Shown piece after piece: positions 1 to 7,043 of a stretch of DNA of 10,311 bases; position 1 is the first letter of the stretch, and each line of letters opens with the position of its first letter. The position numbers and the translations under genes are program-made. Origin of the DNA: Dictyocoela muelleri (Eukaryota > Microsporidia); the NCBI GenBank assembly GCA_016256075.1, contig SDVU01000820.1:1-10311 (forward strand). Reading direction: 5' to 3'. The notes below the pieces were generated by a model. The model saw only the letters and a program-made list of their open reading frames with translations, did not search any database and was not told the DNA's origin.

Positions 1-196
1 TTTTTCGACATTGTGAGTTAGTGCACCTCATTCTAATGTCATTTGAGTATGATAAATCTTTTTCTAATCTTGATTTTGAAGAGCAAACAGAGCATCTCAT
101 GTCTAAAAGACCATGATTTATTATAAACAACAAAGCACTACGGTTATTGTTGAAAATTATGGATCTTGAGTTTTTAGGTTCATCTTGAAAATTCAT
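1..196 (-). CDS. Merlin (IS1016/ISXO2-like) transposase, N-terminal part, cut by window edge
   Basis: A DNA transposase of the Merlin type, a DDE enzyme that cuts and pastes its own element in the nucleus. Read from an ATG at 196-194 on the minus strand, 65 codons are open without a stop until the left edge. The peptide contains GLLDMRCSVC and then RCTNSQCRK, giving a zinc ribbon C35-x2-C38 and C58-x4-C63, the N-terminal hallmark of IS1016/ISXO2/Merlin enzymes, which bind their element ends with it. The catalytic DDE domain would lie left of the window, so activity cannot be judged. The start is supported by position: it is about 90 bp inside the iterated terminal repeat at 220-289, as expected for this family. 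This copy shows no lesion in the visible part. Family call is by zinc-ribbon pattern only; a different zinc-ribbon DDE family is the main alternative. Confidence 0.62.
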   Translation of the reverse strand, partial: MNFQDEPKNSRSIIFNNNRSALLFIINHGLLDMRCSVCSSKSRLEKDLSYSNDIRMRCTNSQCRK

Positions 197-219
197 TTTA
201 GGGGTTAAAAAAATTCTCA

Positions 220-289
220 GTTTAGGGTCCATAACCGGGTTTTTAACCGTAAAAAATGCCTATTTACCCGGGTATGGACACTAAAGCCC
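220..289 (-). repeat. Terminal repeat of the left-edge Merlin-type element, inverted iterons
   Basis: Two inverted copies of a 20-21-bp motif: 220-240 (TTTAGGGTCCATAACCGGGT) and 266-287, whose reverse complement is TTTAGTGTCCATACCCGGGT, 18 of 20 matching, with a 25-bp spacer. Read from outside inward on the minus strand the end begins GGGCTTTAG. Two further looser copies (around 170-180 and 197-206, core TTTTAGG) continue inward. I infer that this is the outer end of the element encoding the transposase at 1-196. The opposite end is off the window, so no target duplication can be tested. Confidence 0.55.
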
Positions 290-556
290 TGGAAGATAAT
301 GAAATTGGGAGTTAATATACTGAAAATCAGTATTTAATTTTAAATTATTTAGAATTATCTGGTAAAATCTTACATCTGAACGCCCCGTTTGAGTTTCGAT
401 CTAAAATTAAACCTTGTAAAAAAGTAAGAGACGTATATTGATGATCGGAACCATATACAATTAGAAAATTCAATGGTAGTTCTATCCTTGTAAATTATGG
501 ATATTAGCAGATATTTTTTTTATAATTTTAAAAAACGTACTATGGTGAAAAATTAA
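290..556. other. AT-rich stretch without a supportable gene
   Basis: Lies between the Merlin-type end and the 21-bp array, so it is probably interior sequence of the array-bearing element or target DNA. Both strands have 30-45-codon open stretches (for example minus strand about 350-495) but none has a family signature that I would defend. Confidence 0.4.
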
Positions 557-772
557 AATATTTTTAAGTGTAAACATTAATTTTTTAGTGTAAGCATTAA
601 ATTTTTTTAGTGTAAACTTTAACTTTTTTAAAACATACTTTCCATTTTTTAGTGTGAACTTCCTATTTTTTAGTGAGAACATTCCATTTTTTTTTGGGGG
701 GAACCTTCCATTTTTTAATGGGAACGTTACATTTTTTAATGAAAACTTTCCATTTTTTAGTGGGAAACCCCG
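557..772 (-). repeat. 21-bp tandem array ending in a Tc1/IS630-like transposon terminus
   Basis: About ten degenerate head-to-tail copies of a 21-bp unit (best copies near TTCCATTTTTTAGTGGGAAC on the plus strand), period 20-24 bp. The array stops at 772 with ACCCCG followed by TA (773-774); on the minus strand this reads TACGGGGTTTCCCAC. The same layout, TA-C(A/G)GGGT then a 21-22-bp array running inward, is seen at 7044-7204 next to a Tc1/IS630-like transposase and at 10216-10311. I therefore read it as the right-hand end of a Tc1-like element whose body lay to the left. The 7-residue periodic reading frame across it on the minus strand is a by-product of the 21-bp period, not a gene. Confidence 0.55.
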
Positions 773-1000
773 TAAAAAATCGAAAGGGAGTTAAAACTAA
801 TGATAGAAGTGAATTTTCAAAAGCATTCTTCTATTTTTAAATAATAGAGTCAGGTTCTGAAGCAATATTTGATATTTTAAAAATAAATTAAATAAGATTA
901 AATAAATATTTAAATTCATTATAAAATATTATTTTTTCTAATTTTTTAAATTTTTCAAATAAATTTTTTAAACAGATGTCTTAAATAAATTTTTAAATTT
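773..1000. other. Featureless AT-rich spacer
   Basis: Poly-A/T-rich sequence with runs of TAAATAAATTTTT and no gene or ordered repeat. Its last eight bases, TTAAATTT at 993-1000, are the left copy of the target duplication of the next element. Confidence 0.5.
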
Positions 1001-1843
1001 GGTGCAAGTTCGTGTACCCGGGCATGGGTAAGGTTCCAACCTTGGATTATTTTTTTTTATGAAAAAATAATAAAATTCAAAATCAATAAAAAATTTAAGA
1101 ATTGATTTTTTATTAATAAAACCACATAAAATTTCGTAACACAAATTTCTAATTCTTAATATTACATGTTCTTACGAGAAATATCACAATCATTAGCGTT
1201 TCCTTTTGTGAGTCATCATTTATAAATTATAAAATCGCAAATAATATACTATGTAAGGTTTAACAAGCACATTATTTTTTCTCCTTAAAAATAGACAATC
1301 GTTCACTAAATTTCGTATCAGAACAACAACAACCTCAAAGTGAATACCAAGCATCAGGTATAATTTACAATAGGCTAGAGTGAGATAGTTACTAGTTTCT
1401 ATACTGGTTAGTCAATCGAAGAGTCACATTAAAAAGACGAGAAGATAAAAAAACAAAATTTCATGAAATTAATAACCTCAAAATCTTTTTTCTTAAATAT
1501 ACCTTTTTTCCCAAATTAGGAAATAAAACAAACTAAATCTAAGGGGATTCAAAATCGTCTAATGTCATGAAATTTTGCTTTTATTTTAAAATAATCTTTT
1601 TTTTATTTTGATGTGTCTCCTGGGATAGACTAACTCGTCTAAAACCAGCATTTAACATTTTGTGGTATAAATTATCCACCGATAAGATTCTCGAAGGGTG
1701 ATTTGTACTAATAAATATGTTGGTTAATGTTGATTTTGGTCTTTAAAAATTTTCCTGCGTACTTCGGCAAAATTTTAAATTTTTAAAATATCTTTACGAT
1801 TGTGAGACCGGGTAAAATTCTGTCCGGGTACACAGACTTGCTC
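1001..1843. mobile_element. 843-bp TIR element with 8-bp target duplication, Merlin-like, probably non-autonomous
   Basis: The left end GGTGCAAGTTCGTGTACCCG matches the inverted right end GAGCAAGTCTGTGTACCCGG over about 23 bp with roughly 19 identities. TTAAATTT stands directly outside both ends (993-1000 and 1844-1851), an exact 8-bp direct repeat, the length typical of Merlin elements. Each end carries a second copy of the CCGGGTA-like core (around 1026 on the left; 1807-1812 and 1823-1829 on the right), as in the other Merlin ends here. No transposase motif is visible inside; the longest coherent minus-strand open stretch (about 1590-1750, with LSVDNLYHKMLNAGF) is not recognised. The duplication is AT-only, so chance is possible, but its exact placement at both termini argues against it. 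Superfamily assignment is inference. Confidence 0.55.
1392..1648. repeat. Fold-back (long inverted repeat) inside the 843-bp element
   Basis: Left arm 1392-1472 and right arm 1560-1648 are imperfect reverse complements. Shared blocks include GGTTAGTC/GAGTTAGTC, CACATTAAAA/CACATCAAAA and CAAAATTTCATGA in both. The spacer is about 87 bp. Weaker complementarity seems to continue outward to about 1340 and 1700. It is off-centre in the surrounding element, so it is either a nested fold-back MITE or part of a once symmetric element that gained sequence on its left side. Confidence 0.5.
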
Positions 1844-1876
1844 TTAAATTTTATAAAATTTTATAAAATTTATAAT

Positions 1877-1914
1877 ATCATGCCTATTATACCCCGGGAT
1901 ATAATAGGCATGAT
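1877..1914. repeat. Perfect palindrome with GC-rich centre
   Basis: Arms ATCATGCCTATTATA (1877-1891) and TATAATAGGCATGAT (1900-1914) are exact reverse complements around CCCCGGGA. The shape is that of the right end of the Merlin copy at 8557-8596 (inverted motif around a C/G run), and the arm resembles ATGCCTATTTACCC at 256-269 inside the left-edge Merlin terminus. I infer a transposon end or its excision remnant; no partner end was found. Confidence 0.5.
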
Positions 1915-1917
1915 CCC

Positions 1918-2130
1918 AAATTTTAAACTGGTTGGGTTAAGATCTTTTCTTTGAATATAGACGCCTTTTAATTAACAAAACTCGTTTCAAAATGCAAACT
2001 TATTATCATTTTCAGCAAACTGGATATCACTTTTCTTGCTAAGTATACCCAAGCTTATTAAAACCTTAAAAAATGTTTTTATTAAGATATGAGCTGTTTT
2101 ATTAATTCTATTGGGCCTAAATATATTATA
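1918..2130. other. Stretch with one unrecognised minus-strand reading frame
   Basis: A 65-codon minus-strand frame (2184 to 1987) ends here; its C-terminal part contains GILSKKSDIQFAENDNKFAF and looks less like random AT translation than its N-terminus. I do not recognise it and there is no supporting neighbour, so I do not call a gene. It could be a fragment of an older transposon or host exon. Confidence 0.25.
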
Positions 2131-2131
2131 T

Positions 2132-2291
2132 AATCCGAGGAGAAAGTATGCGGTCCGAGGGGGAAAAATATATAAAATTATCAAAAATATTTAAAAATTT
2201 ATAAAAAATAATTAAAAAATAATTAAAATGTGACAAAAATCATTGATACGATCTGAGGGAAAATTATACGGTGTTAGGGAAAAAAATTGGA
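2132..2291 (+). repeat. Four GG(T/A)CCGAGGG-like iterons in two pairs
   Basis: Related units at 2133-2150 (TCCGAGGAGAAAGTATGCGG), 2154-2170 (TCCGAGGGGGAAAAATAT), 2251-2270 (ATCTGAGGGAAAATTATACG) and 2271-2288 (GTGTTAGGGAAAAAAATT). The second pair repeats the first in order and spacing of units. The pairs are separated by about 80 bp of A/T repeats. They resemble the doubled motifs of the Merlin-type ends in this window but are in direct order and lack a visible partner, so a decayed transposon end or internal duplication is the most I can say. Confidence 0.4.
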
Positions 2292-2542
2292 AAAAGATTC
2301 CTCAAAATATAAGAACTAATTGTGAAAATTGTGAAAATTTTAAAAACTTAAAAACTTAAAATAAAAAAATGAGTTAAGTGTCTAGGTTTATATAGTGTCT
2401 CCCCAAGATATAGATGTAATATAAAAGATATAAGAAATGAATGTGGTATTGTAATTAACCCGTATCTAAAAAGAATAAACAGACGTATTTGTTAAAAAAT
2501 GCAAGATATGTGAAAAATACACCTTTTAGTCTTTAATATTTT
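2292..2542. other. AT-rich spacer, nothing recognised
   Basis: No open frame or ordered repeat with a signature was found between the iterons and the S1 duplication. Confidence 0.4.
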
Positions 2543-2704
2543 CTTTAGGATTATAATTTGTTTTTCAGTTTATTTTTTGATCATTTTTTAGTTCTTTTTT
2601 AATTATTTTTAAATTATTTTTTAATTATTTTTTATGGATCAGGTGCGCCTCTGTTGGCTATGTGAAGGTATAGTTTTTTTTCTTATCAACCTTAATGAAG
2701 CATA
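2543..2704 (+). repeat. Direct repeat S1 (flank plus Merlin left end, duplicate of S2)
   Basis: Begins CTTTAGGATTATAATTTG, runs through A/T repeats to AATTATTTTTTATGG and then from 2636 into a Merlin-type end (GGATCAGGTGCGCCTCT). The same order recurs at 3442-3525 and 3807-3885. Because the flank outside the transposon end is shared as well, S1 and S2 are copies of one locus, not two independent insertions. S1 loses similarity at about 2704, just before the 735-bp element starts. Confidence 0.65.
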
Positions 2705-2707
2705 AAA

Positions 2708-3442
2708 GGCAATGGGTTTTTTGTCTTTGGCGAAAAAACGGATGGCATTTTTGCAAAATCCGTTTTTTCACCCAAAATTTTAAATACTAATTAAAACAAA
2801 AATAATAAGTGAAAATGAATTTAAAAATATTTTACATTTATAATTATATTAGCTTACATAATAATTGAAAAGTTATATGAAGGGTATTAAAATTTAAAAA
2901 GGTTTATGAATAATGAAAATTAAAATATTTAAATAACAGATTTTTTGAAAAAATTTTTATAAAAAATATCTGGAATATTGTAACAAAAAATCGAATATTA
3001 GTCAGTAAATATAAGAATCTTTATTTAGGTGCCTTTAACAACAGATACTTCTAAATCTTATGATAATTATATCAACTTATTGATTAAAAAGAAATGGTCG
3101 TCATTAGACCAATAATATTTTAAAAACTGAAGATAAAATAATAAAATTAATTATGATAAATTTGAAATCTAGAAATATCTAGGGTATCAGTTATAATAAT
3201 GATATTAATAGAATAATGGAAAATTACTAATTATATGATAAAATAGAATTTTTTTGATAAATATCATTTAAGCCAATTATTTCCATTCAATATTTTTTTT
3301 GTATTTTATATATATTTTTTTTAAAATAACTATCACTTTTATATTTTCGTTTTAACTGGTATTTAAAATTTTAGGTAAAAAAATGGATTTTGCACCAAAA
3401 TGACATCCGTTTTTTCGCCATAGACAATAAAAACGGATAGCC
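2708..3442. mobile_element. 735-bp long-TIR (MITE-like) element
   Basis: Inverted ends of about 110 bp: 2708-2817 and 3330-3442. The shared blocks in order are GGC(A/T)AT, TTGTCTTTGGCG/TTGTCTATGGCG, AAAAAACGGATG, GCAAAATCC, AAAATTTTAAATAC and TTAAAAC. Each end contains the motif ATCCGTTTTT two or three times in alternating orientation, so each end can fold into a hairpin. The 510-bp interior is AT-rich and I find no transposase motif, which suggests a non-autonomous element, though a fully decayed autonomous one cannot be excluded. No direct target duplication is visible; the two flanks are instead the end of S1 and the beginning of S2. Confidence 0.65.
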
Positions 3443-3885
3443 TTTAGGATTATAATTTGTTTTTTAGTTTTTTTTATTATTTTTAAGTTCTTTTTTAATT
3501 ATTTTTAAATTATTTTTTAATTATTTGTCGTATTCTCGGGTTACGGTTTTTCTTAACATATGCCTAACGTATATAATAGACTTTATGCTACCGTCCCCGA
3601 TTGCAATTCCACTCCGGTTGTTCGGGTGGCGCCCGTAATGTTTGGGTCCTTTGGGTAAAGATTTGAAAGAATTTGATGAATGCATATTTATTAAATCTTT
3701 GCTATTTATATAGCTAATGTTCGAGTCTTTTTATATTTTGCCATATTTTTATTAAAATAAAATCTGGCCACCCCTTTTTTTGATGTTAAGATCAAAGGTC
3801 ACAACATATTTTTTATGGTCCAGGTGCGCCTCTACTGGCTAAAGCGAGAATATAATTTTTTTGCTTTTTACCCTTAATGACACAT
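3442..3885 (+). repeat. Direct repeat S2, split by a solo LTR
   Basis: Second copy of S1: the flank part is 3442-3525, then the LTR insertion at 3526-3806, then 3807-3885 with the Merlin left end GGTCCAGGTGCGCCTCTACT from 3817. Removing the LTR and one TATT gives AATTATTTTTTATGG, the exact sequence present in S1, which makes S1 the empty-site control. Confidence 0.65.
3526..3806. mobile_element. Solo LTR of an LTR retrotransposon (fossil)
   Basis: A 281-bp insertion that begins TGTCG and ends AACA, the usual TG...CA of LTRs, flanked by a 4-bp direct repeat TATT (3522-3525 and 3807-3810). It is visibly more GC-rich than its surroundings in its first half. The S1 copy of the same locus lacks it. 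No internal retrotransposon region is attached, as expected of a solo LTR left by recombination between two LTRs. Four-base target duplications suit Ty3/gypsy elements, which microsporidian genomes are known to carry, but family cannot be fixed from one LTR. It is younger than the S1/S2 duplication. Confidence 0.65.
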
Positions 3886-4794
3886 AAATAAAAGAAAAAG
3901 AAAAATTATTAAATTAATTATTTAATCAAAAAAATATTTAAAGGTTCAATTTTCTTATCTGTGTTATGCGTTAATCGTAATAAATAATATTATTAAGTCA
4001 ATTACTCTACGACGTATATAAAATTATTTTTCAAAATCATACTAACAACATTCCATTGTATTAATATAATGAAATTATTGTTAATACAAACTCTATTGAA
4101 TTATTAACTGTACAATTTAATAAAGAATGTTTTTCAAGTCGGAATATTATCACCATTATTCAAATATAAAATCTAATTATTATTTAAATACTCTTGTAAA
4201 GACCTAATAGCACTAAAATGTTTTGTTTTCGTCAAGACTACAAAAAAAATTCACATATTCTTAGTTTTATTCAATGTCTCCAAAACCCAAATCCTATCTA
4301 CATGATAACCTCTGTGTAATTTCATTTTACCAAAATTTGGCTCATATGACACAAAGTTCATATCAACACTATCAGTGAAAATAAATTTATAGTAATATTT
4401 CATCAAAAAATTAATTCTCAAAGCTTTTTAAATTATATAAACACCATAACTATCTAAGTAATAACATACAATTTACTCTCTTAAAGATGCCCGGCAATCC
4501 AATTTTTTATATCATTATAAGTTTTATTTTTATTTTTGTTGGTTGTAAAAATGTTTCTTAATGATAGCGTCTTTCTTACAACATATATCTAATGAAAATT
4601 CGATAATAAAGTTTTTTTTGTCAATTCTAAATTACACGCTATAAAAATTTAATAAAATTTTTATTAAATATTCATGTTATTATGTCATTAATATTGATTC
4701 CGTATAATTTTCACTGCTCAGTATCATAGGTAAAAGGGGTAAAAATGAAAAAAATGTACACCCCCATTTTAGACGGTAGAGACGCACATTAACC
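3817..4794 (-). mobile_element. Decayed Merlin element, 978 bp
   Basis: Left end GGTCCAGGTGCGCCTCTACT and inverted right end GGTTAATGTGCGTCTCTACC match over about 60 bp with gaps (23 of the first 32 bases; later both share CTAAA and TTTTTACCC). Between them lies a broken Merlin-type transposase on the minus strand. The eight bases outside the ends, TTTTTTAT and TTTTTGGG, are not a convincing duplication; either it has eroded or the exact ends are off by a base or two. The left end is also present, with its flank, in S1. Confidence 0.62.
4040..4590 (-). pseudogene. Merlin (ISXO2-like) transposase relic
   Basis: Fragments in several minus-strand frames follow the order of an ISXO2/Merlin transposase. 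Near 4550-4590, ICCKKDAIIKKHF may be the remains of the zinc ribbon. Near 4460-4490, ESKLYVIT resembles the conserved segment before the helix-turn-helix. The best frame, 4403 to 4254 (50 codons), has FGKMKLHRGYHVDRIWVL, the counterpart of the family's F-GKRKYNRG-(10)-WVFG block. It continues past a TGA at 4253-4251. Near 4087-4115, TVNNSIEFV matches the VNHSxxFV block before the catalytic Glu. The first catalytic Asp (family EIDE) is replaced (NFVSYE), and several frameshifts and stops are present, so the gene is dead. Family call rests on block order and on the flanking TIRs. Confidence 0.5.
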
Positions 4795-4807
4795 TTTTTG
4801 GGGCTAC

Positions 4808-4839
4808 TATCGTATTCCGGCCATTGCCGAAATACGATA
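4808..4839. repeat. Short hairpin palindrome between two Merlin copies
   Basis: Arms TATCGTATTCCGGC (4808-4821) and GCCGAAATACGATA (4826-4839) are complementary at 13 of 14 positions around CATT. It takes up half of the 62 bp between the Merlin ends at 4794 and 4857. No T-run suggests a bacterial-type terminator and no CTRR follows it at Helitron spacing. Role unknown. Confidence 0.5.
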
Positions 4840-4856
4840 TAAAAACAAAAAAAAAT

Positions 4857-6007
4857 AGCGCATCCGGGTTATTCGACGCCTTTATAAATATTCGACGCCT
4901 TTAAATAATTTAAAATTTTTTAAAAAATTTTTTTAAAATAAAAATCAATTATTTATTTCAAATAAGGATATCAAAACATTAAACCGTCTCCTTTTTTAAA
5001 TTTTGTGCTCCCAAAGAAATTTAATTAGGTATTCAGATTGTTGCACCTTAGAAATACCATTTTTTACACGTAAAAACCTTTTCATATGCCCCCATAGTCC
5101 TTCTATTGTTTGAGTATGAATAGAGGCGTTATCAGGATCGACAAAATTTAGAGAATGATTAACTTGCTGGTGTTCATAAAAATAATAATTGTTAAGAGCG
5201 GCCTCATATGCCCTCCACTGATCAGTGATTATGGTTGTTCCGGGATGCACATTGTCACGTATTATTTGTGATATTGTTCGCGCATTACTATTCTGAACAG
5301 GTATTAAAAATCGTTTTTGGTTCCTCTTTCAATTCTCACAACATACCATTGTCCCTTTGTCAAACGTCACCTTTTATATTTACGTTTAAAAAATAATCTT
5401 TCATCAATTTCCACCACTTTTCTTGTCTCATCTTCATTTAATCCTCCTTTTTATCACTTTTTGTGATTACATAATCACATATAACTTCTCTTACAAGATC
5501 AGTGTACTCAGAAACGGTACCTCGGTCAATATCAAGTTCATAAGCTATGTCATTAATAGGTGTTCTATTTATGTATTTGTACATAATAAACACTATTGTA
5601 CGCATAGACAAACGAGACCCCGAAAATATACTATCTTTTCGTAAGCTTGCTGTAGAACGACATGTTTTATGACAAAACCAATGGAAACAATCAGGTGAAG
5701 GTTTCCTTCTGACATGCCTTAACCGAGTTCCATCGTTACAGCGTTCACATAACATTGTGTTTTGAAAGAGTTTCACGCTCGCTAAAAAAGAATTTAGTGA
5801 TATATTGTCAGAAAAAACATTGAGCAGATATTTTTCTGTAATATTTAAATCCATCAAGTCTACTTCTGATAGTATTTTCTCTTTTTTTCTATTTCTACAG
5901 TTCATATTTCTGACATATAATAGGTAGTCATTAAAATTATTTAAAGGCGTCGAATATTCTCAAAGGCGTCGAATATTCTCAAAGGCGTAGAATAACCCCC
6001 ATGTGCC
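4857..6007 (-). mobile_element. Merlin element with iterated TIRs, about 1151 bp
   Basis: The inverted ends share GGGTTATTC(G/T)ACGCCTTT, outer bases GC(G/A)CAT, and inward TTTAAATAATTT. The core ATTCGACGCCTTT occurs twice at the left end (from 4870 and 4890) and three times at the right end (inverted, 5942-5992), so the two TIRs differ by one iteron. Between the ends lies a Merlin transposase on the minus strand. I find no clear 8-9-bp target duplication (outside bases AAAAAAAT and AAAACTTC). On the right the element touches the 3' end of a Tc1/IS630-like transposase gene. Confidence 0.78.
4996..5905 (-). pseudogene. Merlin (IS1016/ISXO2-like) transposase, lightly broken
   Basis: About 300 codons from ATG at 5905. 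N-terminal zinc ribbon: C53-x2-C56 and C78-x3-C82. Then RKDSIFSGSRLSM and a helix-turn-helix (INDIAYELDIDRGTVSEY). Next comes VVEIDERLF with the first catalytic Asp (codon at 5403-5405), KRKYKR-RLTKGQW, ERGT, then GTTIITDQWRAY with the second Asp, VNHSLNFVDP, and HTQTIEGLWGHMK with the catalytic Glu, 39 residues after the second Asp. All three catalytic residues and all zinc ligands are present. The frame is broken by a shift in the A/G run near 5447, a TGA at 5369-5367 and a shift in the T-run near 5310. It would cut and rejoin the element ends. It is the only gene of the 4857-6007 element. Confidence 0.85.
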
Positions 6008-6009
6008 AA

Positions 6010-7015
6010 AACTTCTCCTCTCTTGGCCTTATCGAGTCAAATTCTCATATTTCTATAGAATCCCTAACACTGTATCGAATAATTTTTAGCAATAGAACAA
6101 ACTTTATCAATAAAATTATTTATTGTCAATTCAGGGTATGCTAATTTGGCTGTGACAAATTTTGATTTTAACATAGAAAAAAATTCCTCTATTGGGTTAA
6201 GCTAAGGAGTATAGGGGATGTTAAATCTGTATAGAATTCTTTTTTCTTGAAGAAAATATAATACACTATTTGTTTTATGTATTCTAGCATTGTCCATTAT
6301 TAGAATGCTATTCTGATTTAAGTTAAAATATGGAACGATTACTCGTTCGAGAAATCCTAAAAAAATTGAATTATACGATCCTGTCAAATGTTCACATCCA
6401 ATGAGGCCCTTTGAATTATATCACGAAGTAAACTTCGACTATTCCCTGTTGGTGGGCACTGTAATATATGCATTTGTGTTTATAGTAGAATTACCATAAG
6501 CCCTTTTAATATGTTCATTAAACTCAGTTTCATCCAAAAAAAAAACAAATTTTCATCCAAAATGCGACTTATATCAGTTGAAAAAATTTTCCTTTTATTA
6601 ACTTTTTCAACAGAATTTCTTTCATTGGGAACCGATGTCAGCCTTTTCCTGGTGAGTCCAACTCTTTGAATTTTACGAAAAACTGTTATAACAGAAAGTG
6701 CCTGATTATGTGCGTCGGCGATGATGTTTTTGACCTCCACCTGAACCATAGAATTATTTAAAGAAAAGGCGTTATATATAGTTTGCTCTGTAGAAGAAAA
6801 AGTAGAATTTCTTTCTTTACATGTTTTTTTTCTTTTTTCTGATGATGAAATAAAATTTAAACCAGCTCTATGATGTTTTAGATTTTACTGACAGTATTTC
6901 TACAAATCTTTGCGATGTCGGATATTCGACCGACATTGTGACCATCTGTTATAGCCAAAAATATGAAAAAAACTCTCAACTCGCTGTTTATAGTCTTTCT
7001 GGGCTACTTTTCCAT
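6010..7015 (-). pseudogene. Tc1/mariner-IS630-like (DD34E, DDE_3) transposase, broken
   Basis: About 330 codons from ATG at 7015-7013. N-terminal helix-turn-helix: LAITDGHNVGRISDIAKICRN then TVSKI (about 6965-6880). A second DNA-binding segment around 6600-6700 contains LTRKRLTSVPNERNSV. The catalytic domain has LDETEFNEHIKRAYGNS (first Asp at 6534-6532), ILIMDNARIHK (second Asp at 6294-6292) and LNPIEEFFSMLK (Glu at 6189-6187). Asp to Glu spacing is 34 residues, hence DD34E. The ending GFYRNMRI is also typical of microsporidian and fungal members. Lesions include early TAG and TAA codons, a frameshift in the A-run at 6535-6546, TAG at 6204-6202 where relatives have Gln, and stops near the end. 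The gene runs straight into the Merlin end at 6007, so its last codons and 3' TIR are missing or displaced. Confidence 0.8.
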
Positions 7016-7043
7016 TTTCGGGGTTATGATTTTTTTTTATAAA

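Noticed and set aside
350-500. Short open stretches on both strands that faintly resemble the tail of a retroelement integrase or a zinc-finger transposase
   Set aside because: Both strands give equally suggestive but contradictory readings, too short to support either.
482-682. 66-codon minus-strand frame with a repeated FTLKN-like heptad
   Set aside because: The seven-residue repeat is the direct translation of the 21-bp tandem array at a transposon end; there is no domain or neighbour support.
4808-4839. Helitron 3' hairpin or intrinsic terminator
   Set aside because: No CTRR follows at the usual distance, no Rep/helicase fragment is present, and the eukaryotic context makes a bacterial-type terminator unlikely.
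5423-5644. 73-codon plus-strand frame over the Merlin transposase
   Set aside because: Antisense shadow of the minus-strand transposase, which has the zinc ribbon and helix-turn-helix.
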